A DNA stretch of 64,000 bases from Cenarchaeum symbiosum A (GCA_000200715.1 DP000238.1:680154-744153); one strand, 5' to 3'; shown: positions 16,152 through 25,364, counted from the first letter of the stretch. Numbers and translations: made by a program. Notes: generated by a model from the letters alone, not told the origin.

Positions 16152-18189
16152 GGCGGACGGGCCTGCCGCCTACGGGATGGAGCGGGACGTGGTCCTTGAC
16201 TATCTGGGCAGCGGCATATACTCTGATGATCCGCGCGCGGGGCTGCGCGAGCTGTACGCAAACGAGGCGCGCGCCTGCAGGGCAGCAGGCAGACTAGGCG
16301 CCAGGCCGAGCATATCCGTAGAGTACGACGCGCTGGATAGGCGCCTCACCATACGGGGGGAGGACTCCATGGGGATGCCCCGCCGCACATTCGAGCGCGA
16401 GTTTGCAAGGCTCGGCGATACGACAAACGCAGACGGCTCTGAAAACGGCCAGTTCGGCATGGGTCATATCGCGTATACCACGCTCGGAGACGAGATGCGC
16501 TTTGAGACCCGCTCCAGGGAGGACGGCTCTGCATACCAGTTCATCAGCAGAAAGGCCAGGACTATCGAGGACGGACTCCCGGAGCCGGATATCGAGGGGT
16601 TTGGATCTGCCGCCTCTGTGATACTGCGGGATTCTGTCGACCCTGGGGATCTTTTGGGGATGGCCCGCGAGTGCGCCCGTCTGAGCGGCGTGCCCACTGT
16701 ATGGGTGGTGTATAACGCGGCGGCAGCCGGCGGTACACTCGAGGACGGCGAGTGGCCGCTTGAACAGGGGATCGACCCCGAGGATGCGCCGGGAACAATA
16801 ACGGTCGCCGTGCAAGGAGGAGGCCTCGAGGCGCATGCCGTCTTTGGCGGGCCCCGGGAGGGCGTCCGCGGATATCTTGCAAGACTCCCAATATCGATGG
16901 AGCTTGAGCTGCCGGGCCTGCTGGGGGCTGCAAGCTCGCTTGTCATACATGCAAAAGACGAGCGGAGGTACAGGCCAATGCCCGACAGGGGGAGGCTCAC
17001 CCGGGATGCAGAAGTGGCCCTGGGGGCGGAACTGCGCCGGCTGGTCCTGCCGGCTGCCGCGCGGCGCTTTGCATTTGGGAGCTTTGAAGAGTTCCGGTCC
17101 AGCCCGCACAGGAGGGCGGTCTGCGCCGCATGGGCCGAGCTGCCGCGCAGCGGCAGGGGCCTTATCCGGGGGGATATAGGCAGGTGGCAGGCCGCGCTGG
17201 ATACGGCGGTAATCCGGCCGGATAGGAGCAGGGCCACGCTCTGGGATGCGCCGCGGCACCGCGAGATTGTCATGGCCTCTGTGCTCGATGCGCGCAGGAG
17301 CAGGGCGGTAGGCAGGGGCGCCGACGCGTGGCTGTTCCGGCCGTGCGATGCGGCAGGGGTTGATGCACTGGCCGCGCTCGGTATACTGCAGATTGAAGAA
17401 TACATGGAGGAGCACGGGATAGATGCAGGCAGGCAGGAGAGGCGGCGCGGGATAACAGTCCACGGGGCCTGCCTGAGGGATCTGTCCCGGAGCAGGAGGC
17501 GGCAGGACCTCCGCATCAGGTCGTGCAGTATGGACGGGTACGACGGAGAATATGTCGTGCGCGCAAAAAGGCTCAGGCCGGCGCTCGGGCTTTTGGACAG
17601 GATGATCCCGCGGTATATGCTGGCAGGCGAGGGAGCCGGCGTGGGCCGCAGCGAAGACGAGTTCAACGCGATGGTCTCGTCAAAAGAGTACTCTACACCG
17701 GAGGGATCCATGACGGGCTCCGGCATACTCTCCCGTGGAAGGGATATTCTGCTAGTCGAGTGCGACTATCCTGGGTTTGCAGGCTTTGAGGCAGGCGGGT
17801 TTTTGCAGGTGTCGGGCACGGCAGACGAGCTATTCGAGGTGGGATTTCTCTGCGTGAGCGGCGGCAGGACCGTCCACGTGGGGACCCACATCGGGCGCGG
17901 CGACCTGTGCGAGCGGCCCGGGGACCTTGCAAGGAGCCATCTGGTGGAGGATGATTCCCTCGGAGGGATAGCAGGAAGGTACGGCGAGCGGGGGCACCCG
18001 CTGCGTGCAGCCTCTTGTGTGCGGCACGCGGCCTATACCATACGGGATCCCCGCATAGGTAGGATGCTCGAGATGGCGGCCAAAAGCGCGGATTCCTGGG
18101 GCGAGCATTATTCTGCAGGATACGACGAGCTCAAAAAGGCGGCAGATGCGGCCCTTGCCGTACATTATACGCAGGGGCCTGCCGCCTAA
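16144..18189 (+). CDS. GHKL-fold ATPase 2, 681 aa
   Basis: The start overlaps the end of ATPase 1 by eight bases, so the pair is co-translated. N-box 'ELYANEARAC' (about residue 36), 'EDSMGMP' (about 73) and 'NGQFGMGHIAYTTLGDEMRFETR' (about 100) match paralogue 1. Conserved 'DERRYRPMPDRGRL' in the middle region resembles the motif in paralogue 3. The C-terminal block 'SGTADELFEVGFLC' is present. Two GHKL subunits in tandem could form a heterodimer (inference). A T-run and L1 copy 7 follow at once. Confidence 0.8.
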   Translation: MDKADGPAAYGMERDVVLDYLGSGIYSDDPRAGLRELYANEARACRAAGRLGARPSISVEYDALDRRLTIRGEDSMGMPRRTFEREFARLGDTTNADGSENGQFGMGHIAYTTLGDEMRFETRSREDGSAYQFISRKARTIEDGLPEPDIEGFGSAASVILRDSVDPGDLLGMARECARLSGVPTVWVVYNAAAAGGTLEDGEWPLEQGIDPEDAPGTITVAVQGGGLEAHAVFGGPREGVRGYLARLPISMELELPGLLGAASSLVIHAKDERRYRPMPDRGRLTRDAEVALGAELRRLVLPAAARRFAFGSFEEFRSSPHRRAVCAAWAELPRSGRGLIRGDIGRWQAALDTAVIRPDRSRATLWDAPRHREIVMASVLDARRSRAVGRGADAWLFRPCDAAGVDALAALGILQIEEYMEEHGIDAGRQERRRGITVHGACLRDLSRSRRRQDLRIRSCSMDGYDGEYVVRAKRLRPALGLLDRMIPRYMLAGEGAGVGRSEDEFNAMVSSKEYSTPEGSMTGSGILSRGRDILLVECDYPGFAGFEAGGFLQVSGTADELFEVGFLCVSGGRTVHVGTHIGRGDLCERPGDLARSHLVEDDSLGGIAGRYGERGHPLRAASCVRHAAYTIRDPRIGRMLEMAAKSADSWGEHYSAGYDELKKAADAALAVHYTQGPAA

Positions 18190-18197
18190 TTTTTTTT

Positions 18198-18330
18198 GAC
18201 CTGGCAATCCTTCCAAACCCGCCAGTTGCCCTACAGGGGGACAGGCCCGCGGGTGTGGGAAAGGCGTGCCGGAGTGAGTCCGGTGGGCGGCAAATGCCGC
18301 ATGCACCAAGGTGCAGATGGAGGAAATAAA
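18198..18330 (+). promoter_or_regulatory. Leader L1, copy 7
   Basis: P2 CCC-TACA-GGG, P3 CCGGA/TCCGG, P4 GCGGC/GCCGC, TGCACC-AA-GGTGCA, then GGAGG and the ATG at 18331. Opens the second copy of the 1.2 kb block. Confidence 0.75.
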
Positions 18331-18684
18331 ATGGACAAAGACAGGTATGGGACAGCGGGGCTGCCTGGGGATATCACGGACTGGCCGCAAGGCACGGGGC
18401 CTGACGATACGGTAGGGTTCTCAACAGAGGGCAACCCCGTGGTCCGCTGGACCGTTGAATACGGGGCGGCCGTTGCCCGGTGGCTCACCCGGCCCTGCGG
18501 GCTGGCACTGGTACACAACAGGCACGGCTTTCGCATATCATGCAGGGCCATGGACGGCGAGATAACGGTGGCCGACTGGAGGGGCGTGCTGACGCCTGCC
18601 GCGCTTGCCGGCGCAGGCGGCCCCCCCAGGGGCAGCCCGTGCTATGGGCGCATAGGCGCGCTCAAACCCGGGGACAGGGCGTGA
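18331..18684 (+). CDS. 118-aa island protein, copy B (117 aa)
   Basis: Differs from copies A and C near the N-terminus (GLPGDITDW rather than GLPREVTDW) and lacks one residue after GFS. Otherwise identical. Same place between L1 and the TATA/L2 pair. Confidence 0.65.
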   Translation: MDKDRYGTAGLPGDITDWPQGTGPDDTVGFSTEGNPVVRWTVEYGAAVARWLTRPCGLALVHNRHGFRISCRAMDGEITVADWRGVLTPAALAGAGGPPRGSPCYGRIGALKPGDRA

Positions 18685-18826
18685 CCTGTCTTCGGGCCGG
18701 CACTCGGCCGGAATGTATACGCGGCTGGGCCCAGGAGAGGCCTGGGCGGGCGTGCAGTCCCGGACTGGAACCGCGGGCCTGCAAGCTGGGATCATTGGGT
18801 GGATGGCAGATGCCGGGCGGAACAAG

Positions 18827-18834
18827 TTATAAGC
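18827..18834 (+). promoter_or_regulatory. TATA box for L2 copy 3
   Basis: TTATAAGC, as in the other blocks, although the preceding 40 bases differ from the block at 12030. Confidence 0.6.
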
Positions 18835-18866
18835 CCGGACTGTTCTATGATACAGATGTTCCAAAT

Positions 18867-18949
18867 GGACAGGCCCGCGGTGCGGGTCAACATGATGGCC
18901 CCGTACGGGGTGGGCGGCTTTGCGCCGCATGTATTAGGAGGTAATACGT
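18867..18949 (+). promoter_or_regulatory. Leader L2, copy 3
   Basis: As copy 2, with a loop change in the first hairpin (CCCGC-GGT-GCGGG). GGAGG in the GTATTA/TAATAC loop. Confidence 0.7.
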
Positions 18950-19024
18950 ATGAAAGAGTACAAGACAAGGCGGCAGGAAGTTGCCGCCAAAGATGCCGGG
19001 TTGGTCCCGGCAGTGATGATATGA
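18950..19024 (+). CDS. Leader peptide MKEYK type, 24 aa
   Basis: Same peptide as at 12196. ATGA overlap with the coil gene at 19021. Confidence 0.55.
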   Translation: MKEYKTRRQEVAAKDAGLVPAVMI

Positions 19025-19785
19025 CCCGCATTGGCAGGCTGGGGCGGATGATCCGTCTCGGCAGGATTGCGGGGGTTGTCCGCGGGCTCGGGGACCGCAT
19101 TCAGCGGCTCCGGGCAGGACAGGGATCCGCAGAAAAGGATGCGCAGAAGGAGCCACTACGGAAGGCATTCATGACGGTGATCCAGAAGACCTCGGGCATT
19201 GTGTCCCTGGGCATGTTCTTTGCAGGTTTGTGTTTTGCCATTTTGGGATACCATTTGGTAAAACCAGAGCAGGCATTGAGTCTTGCATTGAGCCTTGCTG
19301 GAGTGCTTTCTGCGCCGGGGCTGGTAATGCTGTTAATGCTCTTGTCGACGCACACCGAGGTTGTAGGCCTCAAAGTGAAGCTTGACGGCATATCCAAACA
19401 GCAGCTCCCCAAATCTGAGATGGCCGAGATGGCCGAGAACATCAAGGGCATGAGGGCCGAGATGCTCCCCAAAAAGGATATGGTCGAGATGGCCGAGAAC
19501 ATCAAGGGCATGAGGGCCGAGATGCTCCCCAAAAAGGATATGGCCGAGATGGCCGAGAACATCAAGGGCATGAGGGCCGAGATGCTCCCCAAAAAGGATA
19601 TGGCCGAGATGGCCGAGAACATCAAGGGCATGAGGGCCGAGATGAAGACCGAGTCTGAAAAGACAGGGAAGGTCTTGGGCAGCATAGCAGGGACACTCGA
19701 GGGTATGAACAAGACTCTCAAGAGCATAGACGGGAAGCTAGACGGCAACCCGGGGCCTTCAGTGCCCAAAAGGCCGGACCAGTAA
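19021..19785 (+). CDS. Coil protein with 20-residue repeats, 254 aa
   Basis: N-terminus and both membrane helices nearly identical to the protein at 12267, but the tail differs: four 20-residue units LPKxxMxEMAENIKGMRAEM in exact 60-bp tandem, then 'KTESEKTGKVLGSIAGTLEGMNKTLKS' and the conserved end. Same head with a different tail fits tail exchange by recombination. Followed by three partial units. Confidence 0.7.
   Translation: MTRIGRLGRMIRLGRIAGVVRGLGDRIQRLRAGQGSAEKDAQKEPLRKAFMTVIQKTSGIVSLGMFFAGLCFAILGYHLVKPEQALSLALSLAGVLSAPGLVMLLMLLSTHTEVVGLKVKLDGISKQQLPKSEMAEMAENIKGMRAEMLPKKDMVEMAENIKGMRAEMLPKKDMAEMAENIKGMRAEMLPKKDMAEMAENIKGMRAEMKTESEKTGKVLGSIAGTLEGMNKTLKSIDGKLDGNPGPSVPKRPDQ
19405..19644 (+). 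repeat. 60-bp tandem repeat, four units
   Basis: Starts CTCCCCAAA. Units 2-4 are identical apart from one base; unit 1 has AAATCTGAG where the others have AAAAAGGAT. Twenty codons each. Confidence 0.9.
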
Positions 19786-19829
19786 TGCTGTCCGGCCTGT
19801 TTATTATATAGGGCATTGCAACACCGATC

Positions 19830-20099
19830 ATGCTGTGGATGACGCGCGGCGAGTCTGCCGGCCTTTACAGGATCATTGATGATATAGCCGACCAGCAGCT
19901 CCCCAAATCTGAGATGGTCGAGATGGCCGAGAACATCAAGGGCATGAGGGCCGAGATGAAGACCGAGTCTGAAAAGACAGGGAAGGTCTTGGGCAGCATA
20001 GCAGGGACACTCGAGGGTATGAACAAGACTCTCAAGAGCATAGACGGGAAGCTAGACGGCAACCCGGGGCCTTCAGTGCCCAAAAGGCCGGACCAGTAA
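19830..20099 (+). CDS. Coil partial unit U3, 89 aa
   Basis: MLWMTRGESAGLYRIIDDIADQQ, then a short tail with one AENIKG unit and the SIAGTLEGMNKTLKS end. The preceding TAATG frame stops after eight codons. The sequence between U2, U3 and U4 copies is almost identical. Confidence 0.4.
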   Translation: MLWMTRGESAGLYRIIDDIADQQLPKSEMVEMAENIKGMRAEMKTESEKTGKVLGSIAGTLEGMNKTLKSIDGKLDGNPGPSVPKRPDQ

Positions 20100-20143
20100 T
20101 GCGGTCCGGCCTGTTTATTATATAGGGCATTGCAACACCGATC

Positions 20144-20446
20144 ATGCTGTGGATGACGCGCGGCGAGTCTGCCGGTCTTTACAGGATCATTGATGATATA
20201 GCCGACCAGCAGCTCCCCAAATCTGAGATGGTCGAGATGGCCGAGAACATCAAGGGCATGAGGGCCGAGATGAAGACCGAGTCTGAAAAGACAAGGGAGG
20301 TCCTGGGTAAGATGAGGGCCGAGATGAAGACCGAGTCTGAAAAGACAAGGGAGGTCTTTAGCGGCATAGCAAAGACTCTCAAGAGTTTGGACGGGAAGCT
20401 AGACAGCATCCCGGGGCCTTCAGGGCCCAAAAGGCCGGACCAGTAA
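20144..20446 (+). CDS. Coil partial unit U4, 100 aa
   Basis: Same head as U3. The tail has two MKTESEKTREV units and ends 'FSGIAKTLKSLDGKLDSIPGPS', a combination seen in the tail at 12267. Confidence 0.4.
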   Translation: MLWMTRGESAGLYRIIDDIADQQLPKSEMVEMAENIKGMRAEMKTESEKTREVLGKMRAEMKTESEKTREVFSGIAKTLKSLDGKLDSIPGPSGPKRPDQ

Positions 20447-20490
20447 TGCGGTCCGGCCTGTTTATTATATAGGGCATTGCAATACCGATC

Positions 20491-20769
20491 ATGCTGTGGA
20501 TGACGCGCGGCGAGTCTGCCGGTCTTTACAGGATCCTTGATGATATAGCAGACCAGATGTTCCCCAAATCTGAGATGGTCGAGATGGCCGAGAACATCAA
20601 GGGGATAAAGACCGAGTCTGAAAAGACAGGGAAGGTCCTGGCTGAGATAAAGACTGAGTCTAAAAAGACAAGGGAGATCCTGGGCAGCATGGCCGAGACT
20701 CTCAAGAGCTTGGACGGGAAGCTGGACAGCAACCCGGGGCCTCTAGGGCCAAAAAGGCCGGACCAGTAA
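20491..20769 (+). CDS. Coil partial unit U5, 92 aa
   Basis: Head with small changes (ILDDIADQMFPKSEM). The tail has 'AEIKTESKKTREILGSMAETLKSLDGKLDSN'. Last partial unit of this array; an L2 leader follows. Confidence 0.4.
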   Translation: MLWMTRGESAGLYRILDDIADQMFPKSEMVEMAENIKGIKTESEKTGKVLAEIKTESKKTREILGSMAETLKSLDGKLDSNPGPLGPKRPDQ

Positions 20770-20784
20770 TGCGTTCCGGTGGGA

Positions 20785-20840
20785 TTTTGCCCCGTACGGG
20801 GTGGGCGGCTTTGCGCCGCATGGATCAAGAGGTGATCTGT
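20785..20840 (+). promoter_or_regulatory. Leader L2, copy 4 (short form)
   Basis: Lacks the TATA box and the first hairpin. Keeps CCCC-GTAC-GGGG and GCGGC/GCCGC. The ribosome site AGAGG lies in a GATCA/TGATC loop, a full base change against the GTATTA/TAATAC stem of copies 2 and 3. Confidence 0.65.
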
Positions 20841-21554
20841 ATGAAAGAATACAAGGCGGCAGGCAGTGGCCGCGGAGGATGCCGGGACGGTCCCGGAGAT
20901 GGGGATATGACCAGCATTGGCAGGCTGGGGCGGATGATCCGCATTGGCAGGCTTGCGGGGATGATCCGCGGACTCGGGGCCCGCATCATGCGGAGCCTGG
21001 CCGGGCCGGGATCCCCCGGGGACGAGCCCGCCTGGGATACGTTCAAGGCGATAGCATGCAGGCGCATGGGCGCCGCGGCCCTGCTCATGGCCCTGTTGGG
21101 AGTGCCCGCCGCCTATATTGGATACAAGGTGGAAGACTACAATCTTGCAGTGGGCCTGGCCGCCTTGCTTATTATGCCGGGAGTGGTAATGCTGGCCATG
21201 CTCTGGACTACGCGCGGCGAGGTTATCGGCCTCAAAAATTTGCTTAATGGTATATCCGACCAGCTGCTCCCCAAAAAGGATATGGCCGAGATGGCCGAGA
21301 ACATCAAGGGCATGAGGGCCGAGATGCTCCCCAAAAAGGATATGGCCGAGATGGCCGAGAACATCAAGGGCATGAGGGCCGAGATGCTCCCCAAAAAGGA
21401 TATGGCCAAAATGGCCGAGAACATCAAGGGCATAAAGACCGAGTCTGAAAAGACAAGGGAGATCCTGGGCGGCATGGCCGAGACTCTCAAGAGCATAGAC
21501 GGGAAGCTAGACGGCAACCCGGGGCCTTCAGGGCCAAAAAGGCCGGATCCGTAA
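20841..21554 (+). CDS. Coil protein with leader peptide fused in frame, 237 aa
   Basis: Here MKEYKAAGSGRGGCRDGPGD continues without a stop into 'MTSIGRLGRMIRIGRLAGMIRG', so the leader frame and coil frame are one. Membrane helices at about residues 77-97 and 100-123 differ from the 12267 type ('AAALLMALLGVPAAYIGYKV'). The tail has three 20-residue LPKKDMAEMAENIKGMRAEM units. A start at the internal ATG (residue 24) cannot be excluded. Confidence 0.7.
   Translation: MKEYKAAGSGRGGCRDGPGDGDMTSIGRLGRMIRIGRLAGMIRGLGARIMRSLAGPGSPGDEPAWDTFKAIACRRMGAAALLMALLGVPAAYIGYKVEDYNLAVGLAALLIMPGVVMLAMLWTTRGEVIGLKNLLNGISDQLLPKKDMAEMAENIKGMRAEMLPKKDMAEMAENIKGMRAEMLPKKDMAKMAENIKGIKTESEKTREILGGMAETLKSIDGKLDGNPGPSGPKRPDP
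21267..21440 (+). repeat. 60-bp tandem repeat, three units
   Basis: Same unit as at 19405, in a coil gene whose head is only distantly related to that one. The shared tail DNA implies exchange between genes. Confidence 0.85.
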
Positions 21555-21565
21555 TGCGTTCCGGT

Positions 21566-21625
21566 GGGATTTTGCCCCGTACGGGGTGGGCGGCCTGGAG
21601 CCGCACAGACCAGGAGGTGGTTTGT
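21566..21625 (+). promoter_or_regulatory. Leader L2, copy 5
   Basis: CCCC-GTAC-GGGG, GGCGGC-CTGGA-GCCGC, and GGAGG in an ACCA/TGGT loop, again a changed but paired stem. It drives the 89-aa gene rather than a coil gene. Confidence 0.65.
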
Positions 21626-21895
21626 ATGAAACATGAAGAGACCCGGACCCGCCCGTATGACGAGGCGGTATCCGAGGGGATAAGGGGGCACGATGAGGCG
21701 GTAGGCCGGGCCGGGGAGGCCCGCATATCGTACATTGCAGATGCGGCAGTCCGCGTGCTAGAGGCAATGGACGGGCCGCTCGACGGCGGGGAGCGGGCCA
21801 TGCTGGAATGCATGGTGCGCGAGGAGTTTGAAGGAATGACCTTTGTGGGCCTCTGCTTTGAGGCCGCGCTTAGGGTGAGGGCGGGGCGGATATGA
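21626..21895 (+). CDS. Small helical acidic protein, 89 aa
   Basis: MKHEETRTRPYDEAVSEGIR...; the first residues recall the MKEYK leader peptides. Mostly helical, with 'SYIADAAVRVLEAMDGPLDGGERAMLECMVREEFEGM'. Ends in ATGA overlapping GHKL ATPase 3, so the two are translationally coupled. Possibly a partner of the ATPase; unknown. Confidence 0.65.
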   Translation: MKHEETRTRPYDEAVSEGIRGHDEAVGRAGEARISYIADAAVRVLEAMDGPLDGGERAMLECMVREEFEGMTFVGLCFEAALRVRAGRI

Positions 21896-24000
21896 CCGGG
21901 GTATATGTGCCAAAGGTCGAGCCCGACTCGCCGCTTGATCTCGGGCCGGATGCCGGCTGGATGCCGATAGAGATGGAGGCCGCTGTTGCAAAGCAGAGGC
22001 TCTCCACCGAGATATACAAAAACCCCGCATCGGGCTTTCGCGAGCTGTATACAAACGAGGCGCGCGCCTGCAGGACCGCCAGGAGGGAGCACGGCGCAGA
22101 CCCGCACATACTGGTTGCATACGACGCCCTGGACAGGGAGCTCTCCATAGAGGGCGTGGATTCTCTGGGCATGTCAAGGTGGGCCTTTGAGAACTCGTTC
22201 CGCGTGCTGTGCGCCAGCACAAACCACGACGGCACGGAGAACGGCCAGTTCGGCATGGGGCAGGCCGCGTATACGACGCTCGGTTCCCGCATGAGGTTCG
22301 AGACCCATTCCCGGGAGGACGGCTCGATGTACGCGTTCATGGGGATCGACGGCAGGGGCTTCCAGGGGGGCATCCCCATGGAGGAGAGGGGCTACGGCAG
22401 CAGGGTCTCGGTGGTGCTCCACGAGGGTGTGGATCCCGAAGAGGTCTCCGAGATGGCGGAGGCCTGCGCCCTTCTCAGCGGCGTGAGGACCGTGTATGCG
22501 GTGAGCAACTCTGCCGCGGCAGGCGGGGGCACAGGCGACGGCACGCGCGAGCTGCATACAATGGAGGAGCACCTGGAAGGCCTTGGGCGGCGCGGCATGA
22601 GGACGTGCACATTCCGCGCGTCCGGCGGCGGGATAGAGGCTGCGGCAGTATTCATCCTGTACAGGTCCCGCGGTCTCTCCGAGTTCTATTCCCCGGGCGG
22701 CGGTGTCAGGGTATTTCTTGCAAGGGCGCCCGTGGGGACGGGGATTGCATTTGACGGCATACTGGGAAGGGCCGCGCATATCATCATACATGCGACAGAC
22801 GAGCGCAGGCACCGCCCCATGCCGGACAGGGAGAGGCTGACCCGCGGCGCAGAGGATGATATCAAGGCTGCAGCGGGAGCGATGCTGCTATCCGAGATAA
22901 AAAGGCATATGCGCTTTGGCACCTTTGGGGAGATGAGGGGCAGCGGGCGCGCGCAGATGGCGTGCGCGGCGTGGGCCTGCGACCGGGATTCCGACGCACT
23001 CCCTCCCCTTACAAGGTCGTTTTGCAGGGCTTTGCGCGCAAGGGTCTGCACGGCAGACGACCGGAGCCGCGTGCCCCTTGAAGAGGCGGCCGGGGGGCGC
23101 CCGCTGGTGCTGGCCGACGCGTTTTCTGCGGGCAGGCTCGGGGCGGTTGCGGAACACGACGGCAGGGTTCTAGTGGTAAGGGGGTACGACAGGGAGAACA
23201 GGGAGCTATTAACCCGGTACAACCTGCTGCTCGGGCTGCCCACCCTTGAAGGGTACATGGAGGAACACGGCCTGCGCGCGCAGGCGCGCCGGGGCGGCCG
23301 CCAGACAGAGTACTCGTCTGCCGCATCCAGGCACGGCTACATGCCGGATACTGTCGCAGTATCGCAGGAGCTCGTCGACGAGGTGGGGGACTCGTGCATA
23401 CGCAGTGCACGGGCCCGGGAGGCGTCGCGCCTGCTTGGCGCCATTGATACCTCGTATACTATAACCCGGGACGGGCCAGCAGATGGCGGCACCCCAGAGG
23501 CGGAGTTTGTAGAGAGGGCCTCAAAGGCTTCATACCGCACCTCTGCCGGAATCATGACGGGCGCCGCCATAGCGGCAAGGGATGACATACTCCTGGTTGA
23601 ATCCGGCATGGACGGCTTTGGGGGCTTTGGCGTGGAGGGATACACCGAGGTCCTGGGGACCGCAGACGAGCTATTCGAGGTGGCGTTTTTGTGCCATTCG
23701 GCGGGCGCAAAGGCCAGCATAGGGACGGCAGGCCGCAGGCACGGCATCTGCCCGCTGCCAACGGTCGACCTTGGCGCCCACTCGATATCGGGCTGGGACG
23801 GATACTATTCTGTGGACGGCGCGTACATACTGTCATGTGTGCAGCACGCCCTTGGAACCGTAAAGAATGTAGAGCTGGCAGGGCTCATAGGCAGGCCCGC
23901 GGACCGCGGGGCCGCAAGGAATCGCGCAGAAGTGGCAATATCACTCGATGGTGCTCTGCGCGCTGCGCGGCACCCCGGGCCGTCCCGGAGTGAATCATGA
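21892..24000 (+). CDS. GHKL-fold ATPase 3, 702 aa
   Basis: N-box 'ELYTNEARAC' (about residue 51), 'VDSLGMS' (about 87) and 'NGQFGMGQAAYTTLGSRMRFETH' (about 117). 'DERRHRPMPDRERLTRGAE' (about 303) and the C-terminal 'LLVESGMDGFGGFGVEGYTEVLGTADELFEVAFLC' block match paralogues 1 and 2. Central operon position: coupled to the 89-aa gene before and the 239-aa gene after by ATGA overlaps. The extended C-terminus could be a client or partner-binding region, as in RIIA or Hsp90 (inference). Confidence 0.8.
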   Translation: MTGVYVPKVEPDSPLDLGPDAGWMPIEMEAAVAKQRLSTEIYKNPASGFRELYTNEARACRTARREHGADPHILVAYDALDRELSIEGVDSLGMSRWAFENSFRVLCASTNHDGTENGQFGMGQAAYTTLGSRMRFETHSREDGSMYAFMGIDGRGFQGGIPMEERGYGSRVSVVLHEGVDPEEVSEMAEACALLSGVRTVYAVSNSAAAGGGTGDGTRELHTMEEHLEGLGRRGMRTCTFRASGGGIEAAAVFILYRSRGLSEFYSPGGGVRVFLARAPVGTGIAFDGILGRAAHIIIHATDERRHRPMPDRERLTRGAEDDIKAAAGAMLLSEIKRHMRFGTFGEMRGSGRAQMACAAWACDRDSDALPPLTRSFCRALRARVCTADDRSRVPLEEAAGGRPLVLADAFSAGRLGAVAEHDGRVLVVRGYDRENRELLTRYNLLLGLPTLEGYMEEHGLRAQARRGGRQTEYSSAASRHGYMPDTVAVSQELVDEVGDSCIRSARAREASRLLGAIDTSYTITRDGPADGGTPEAEFVERASKASYRTSAGIMTGAAIAARDDILLVESGMDGFGGFGVEGYTEVLGTADELFEVAFLCHSAGAKASIGTAGRRHGICPLPTVDLGAHSISGWDGYYSVDGAYILSCVQHALGTVKNVELAGLIGRPADRGAARNRAEVAISLDGALRAARHPGPSRSES

Positions 24001-24716
24001 AGACGGGAAAAGAGGGCATGAGGAACCTCATTAGCGGCGACCCCGACGCCCCGGTGCTTACGTTCAAGGCCCGGGTCAGAAAGGTCAGGGGGGACCGCGT
24101 GGAGATACGCGACGCGGTAGTCAACGTGCCAAACACTCCGTACCACCGGCTCAAGTACGGCCACTACATGGGGAACAGGCTGTTCTACGACTTTGGGGAC
24201 GGGGCCTCCGTCATGGAGACATACAACGGCGGCGTCTTCAACTGCACGCTTGGCGGCAGGAGAATCCAGATAGCCGACGCGCAGGCAGTCTCCGGGGCCA
24301 TGCTCTCCGGGGACCGCGCCGAATATGCGGCGGTATTTGACGAGTGGTTCTCGTCTGCAGCCCAGGACGAGTATATCGCCAGGAGTCTGGAACAGTTTGC
24401 GGGCCGGGTGGAGGCAGTATCTGGCAAGGGCGGCAAAAGGTACGTAATAGACGGCGTATTCGACGTGGACTCCGGGGGAACGGCCCATTATATGGCCGGC
24501 GGGGAGTGGAGGCACCTGTGCATAGTGGTGTCTGATGCGGGGGCCGCAAGGTTCGCATTTGACGGCACGGAGATAGAGCTTAATGGCAGGACCGTGACGA
24601 TACTCTCCAAGGTGTTCTTTCTGCTGTTCCCGAGGAGGGACGGCGTGTTTCTCAACCAGCTGCCCGCGCGGCTGCGTAGGCATGCCGAGGAGCTGATGGA
24701 AAAGCACGGGGGGTAA
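23997..24716 (+). CDS. Unknown 239-aa protein, intact source of the three relics
   Basis: ATGA overlap with GHKL ATPase 3. MKTGKEGMRNLISGDPDAP... with beta-rich N-terminal half ('VLTFKARVRKVRGDRVEIRDAVVNVPNTPYHRLKYGHYMG') and a C-terminal part ending 'NQLPARLRRHAEELMEKHGG'. No family recognised. The last 200 bases recur as decayed fragments at 10232, 13633 and 27592, each joined to the end of a coil array and followed by L1. Confidence 0.7.
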   Translation: MKTGKEGMRNLISGDPDAPVLTFKARVRKVRGDRVEIRDAVVNVPNTPYHRLKYGHYMGNRLFYDFGDGASVMETYNGGVFNCTLGGRRIQIADAQAVSGAMLSGDRAEYAAVFDEWFSSAAQDEYIARSLEQFAGRVEAVSGKGGKRYVIDGVFDVDSGGTAHYMAGGEWRHLCIVVSDAGAARFAFDGTEIELNGRTVTILSKVFFLLFPRRDGVFLNQLPARLRRHAEELMEKHGG

Positions 24717-24731
24717 GACCCCTTTTTTTTT

Positions 24732-24865
24732 GACCTGGCAATCCTTCCAAACCTGCTAGTTGCCCAAGTGGGGGACAGGCCCGCGGGTGTGGGAAAGGCG
24801 TGCCGGAGTGAGTCCGGTGGGCGGCAATTGCCGCATGCACCAATGGTGCAGATGGAGGAAATGAA
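24732..24865 (+). promoter_or_regulatory. Leader L1, copy 8
   Basis: Same features as copy 5, including the ACCTGC/GCGGGT wobble and CCC-AAGT-GGG. A nine-base T-run precedes it. Opens the third 1.2 kb block. Confidence 0.75.
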
Positions 24866-25222
24866 ATGGACAAAGACAGGTATGGGACAGCGGGGCTGCC
24901 CCGCGAGGTCACGGACTGGCCGCAAGGCACGGGGCCTGACGATACGGTGGGGTTCTCTAGAACAGAGGGCAACCCCGTGGTCCGCTGGACCGTTGAATAC
25001 GGGGCGGCCGTTGCCCGGTGGCTCACCCGGCCCTGCGGGCTGGCACTGGTACACAACAGGCACGGCTTTCGCATATCGTGCAGGGCCATGGACGGCGAGA
25101 TAACGGTGGCCGACTGGAGGGGCGTGCTGACGCCTGCCGCGCTTGCCGGCGCAGGCGGCCCCCCCAGGGGCAGCCCGTGCTATGGGCGCATAGGCGCGCT
25201 CAAACCCGGGGACAGGGCGTGA
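24866..25222 (+). CDS. 118-aa island protein, copy C
   Basis: Protein identical to copy A at 11574. With the surrounding DNA, this points to a recent duplication or gene conversion between the two blocks. Confidence 0.65.
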   Translation: MDKDRYGTAGLPREVTDWPQGTGPDDTVGFSRTEGNPVVRWTVEYGAAVARWLTRPCGLALVHNRHGFRISCRAMDGEITVADWRGVLTPAALAGAGGPPRGSPCYGRIGALKPGDRA

Positions 25223-25364
25223 CCTGTCTTCGGGCCGGCACTCGGCCGGAATGTATACGCGGCGGGGCCCAGGATGGACCTGGGCGGGCGTGCAGTCCCG
25301 GACTGGAACCGCGGGCCTGCAAGCTGGGATCATCCGTACTATGGCAGATGCCGGGCGGAACAAG

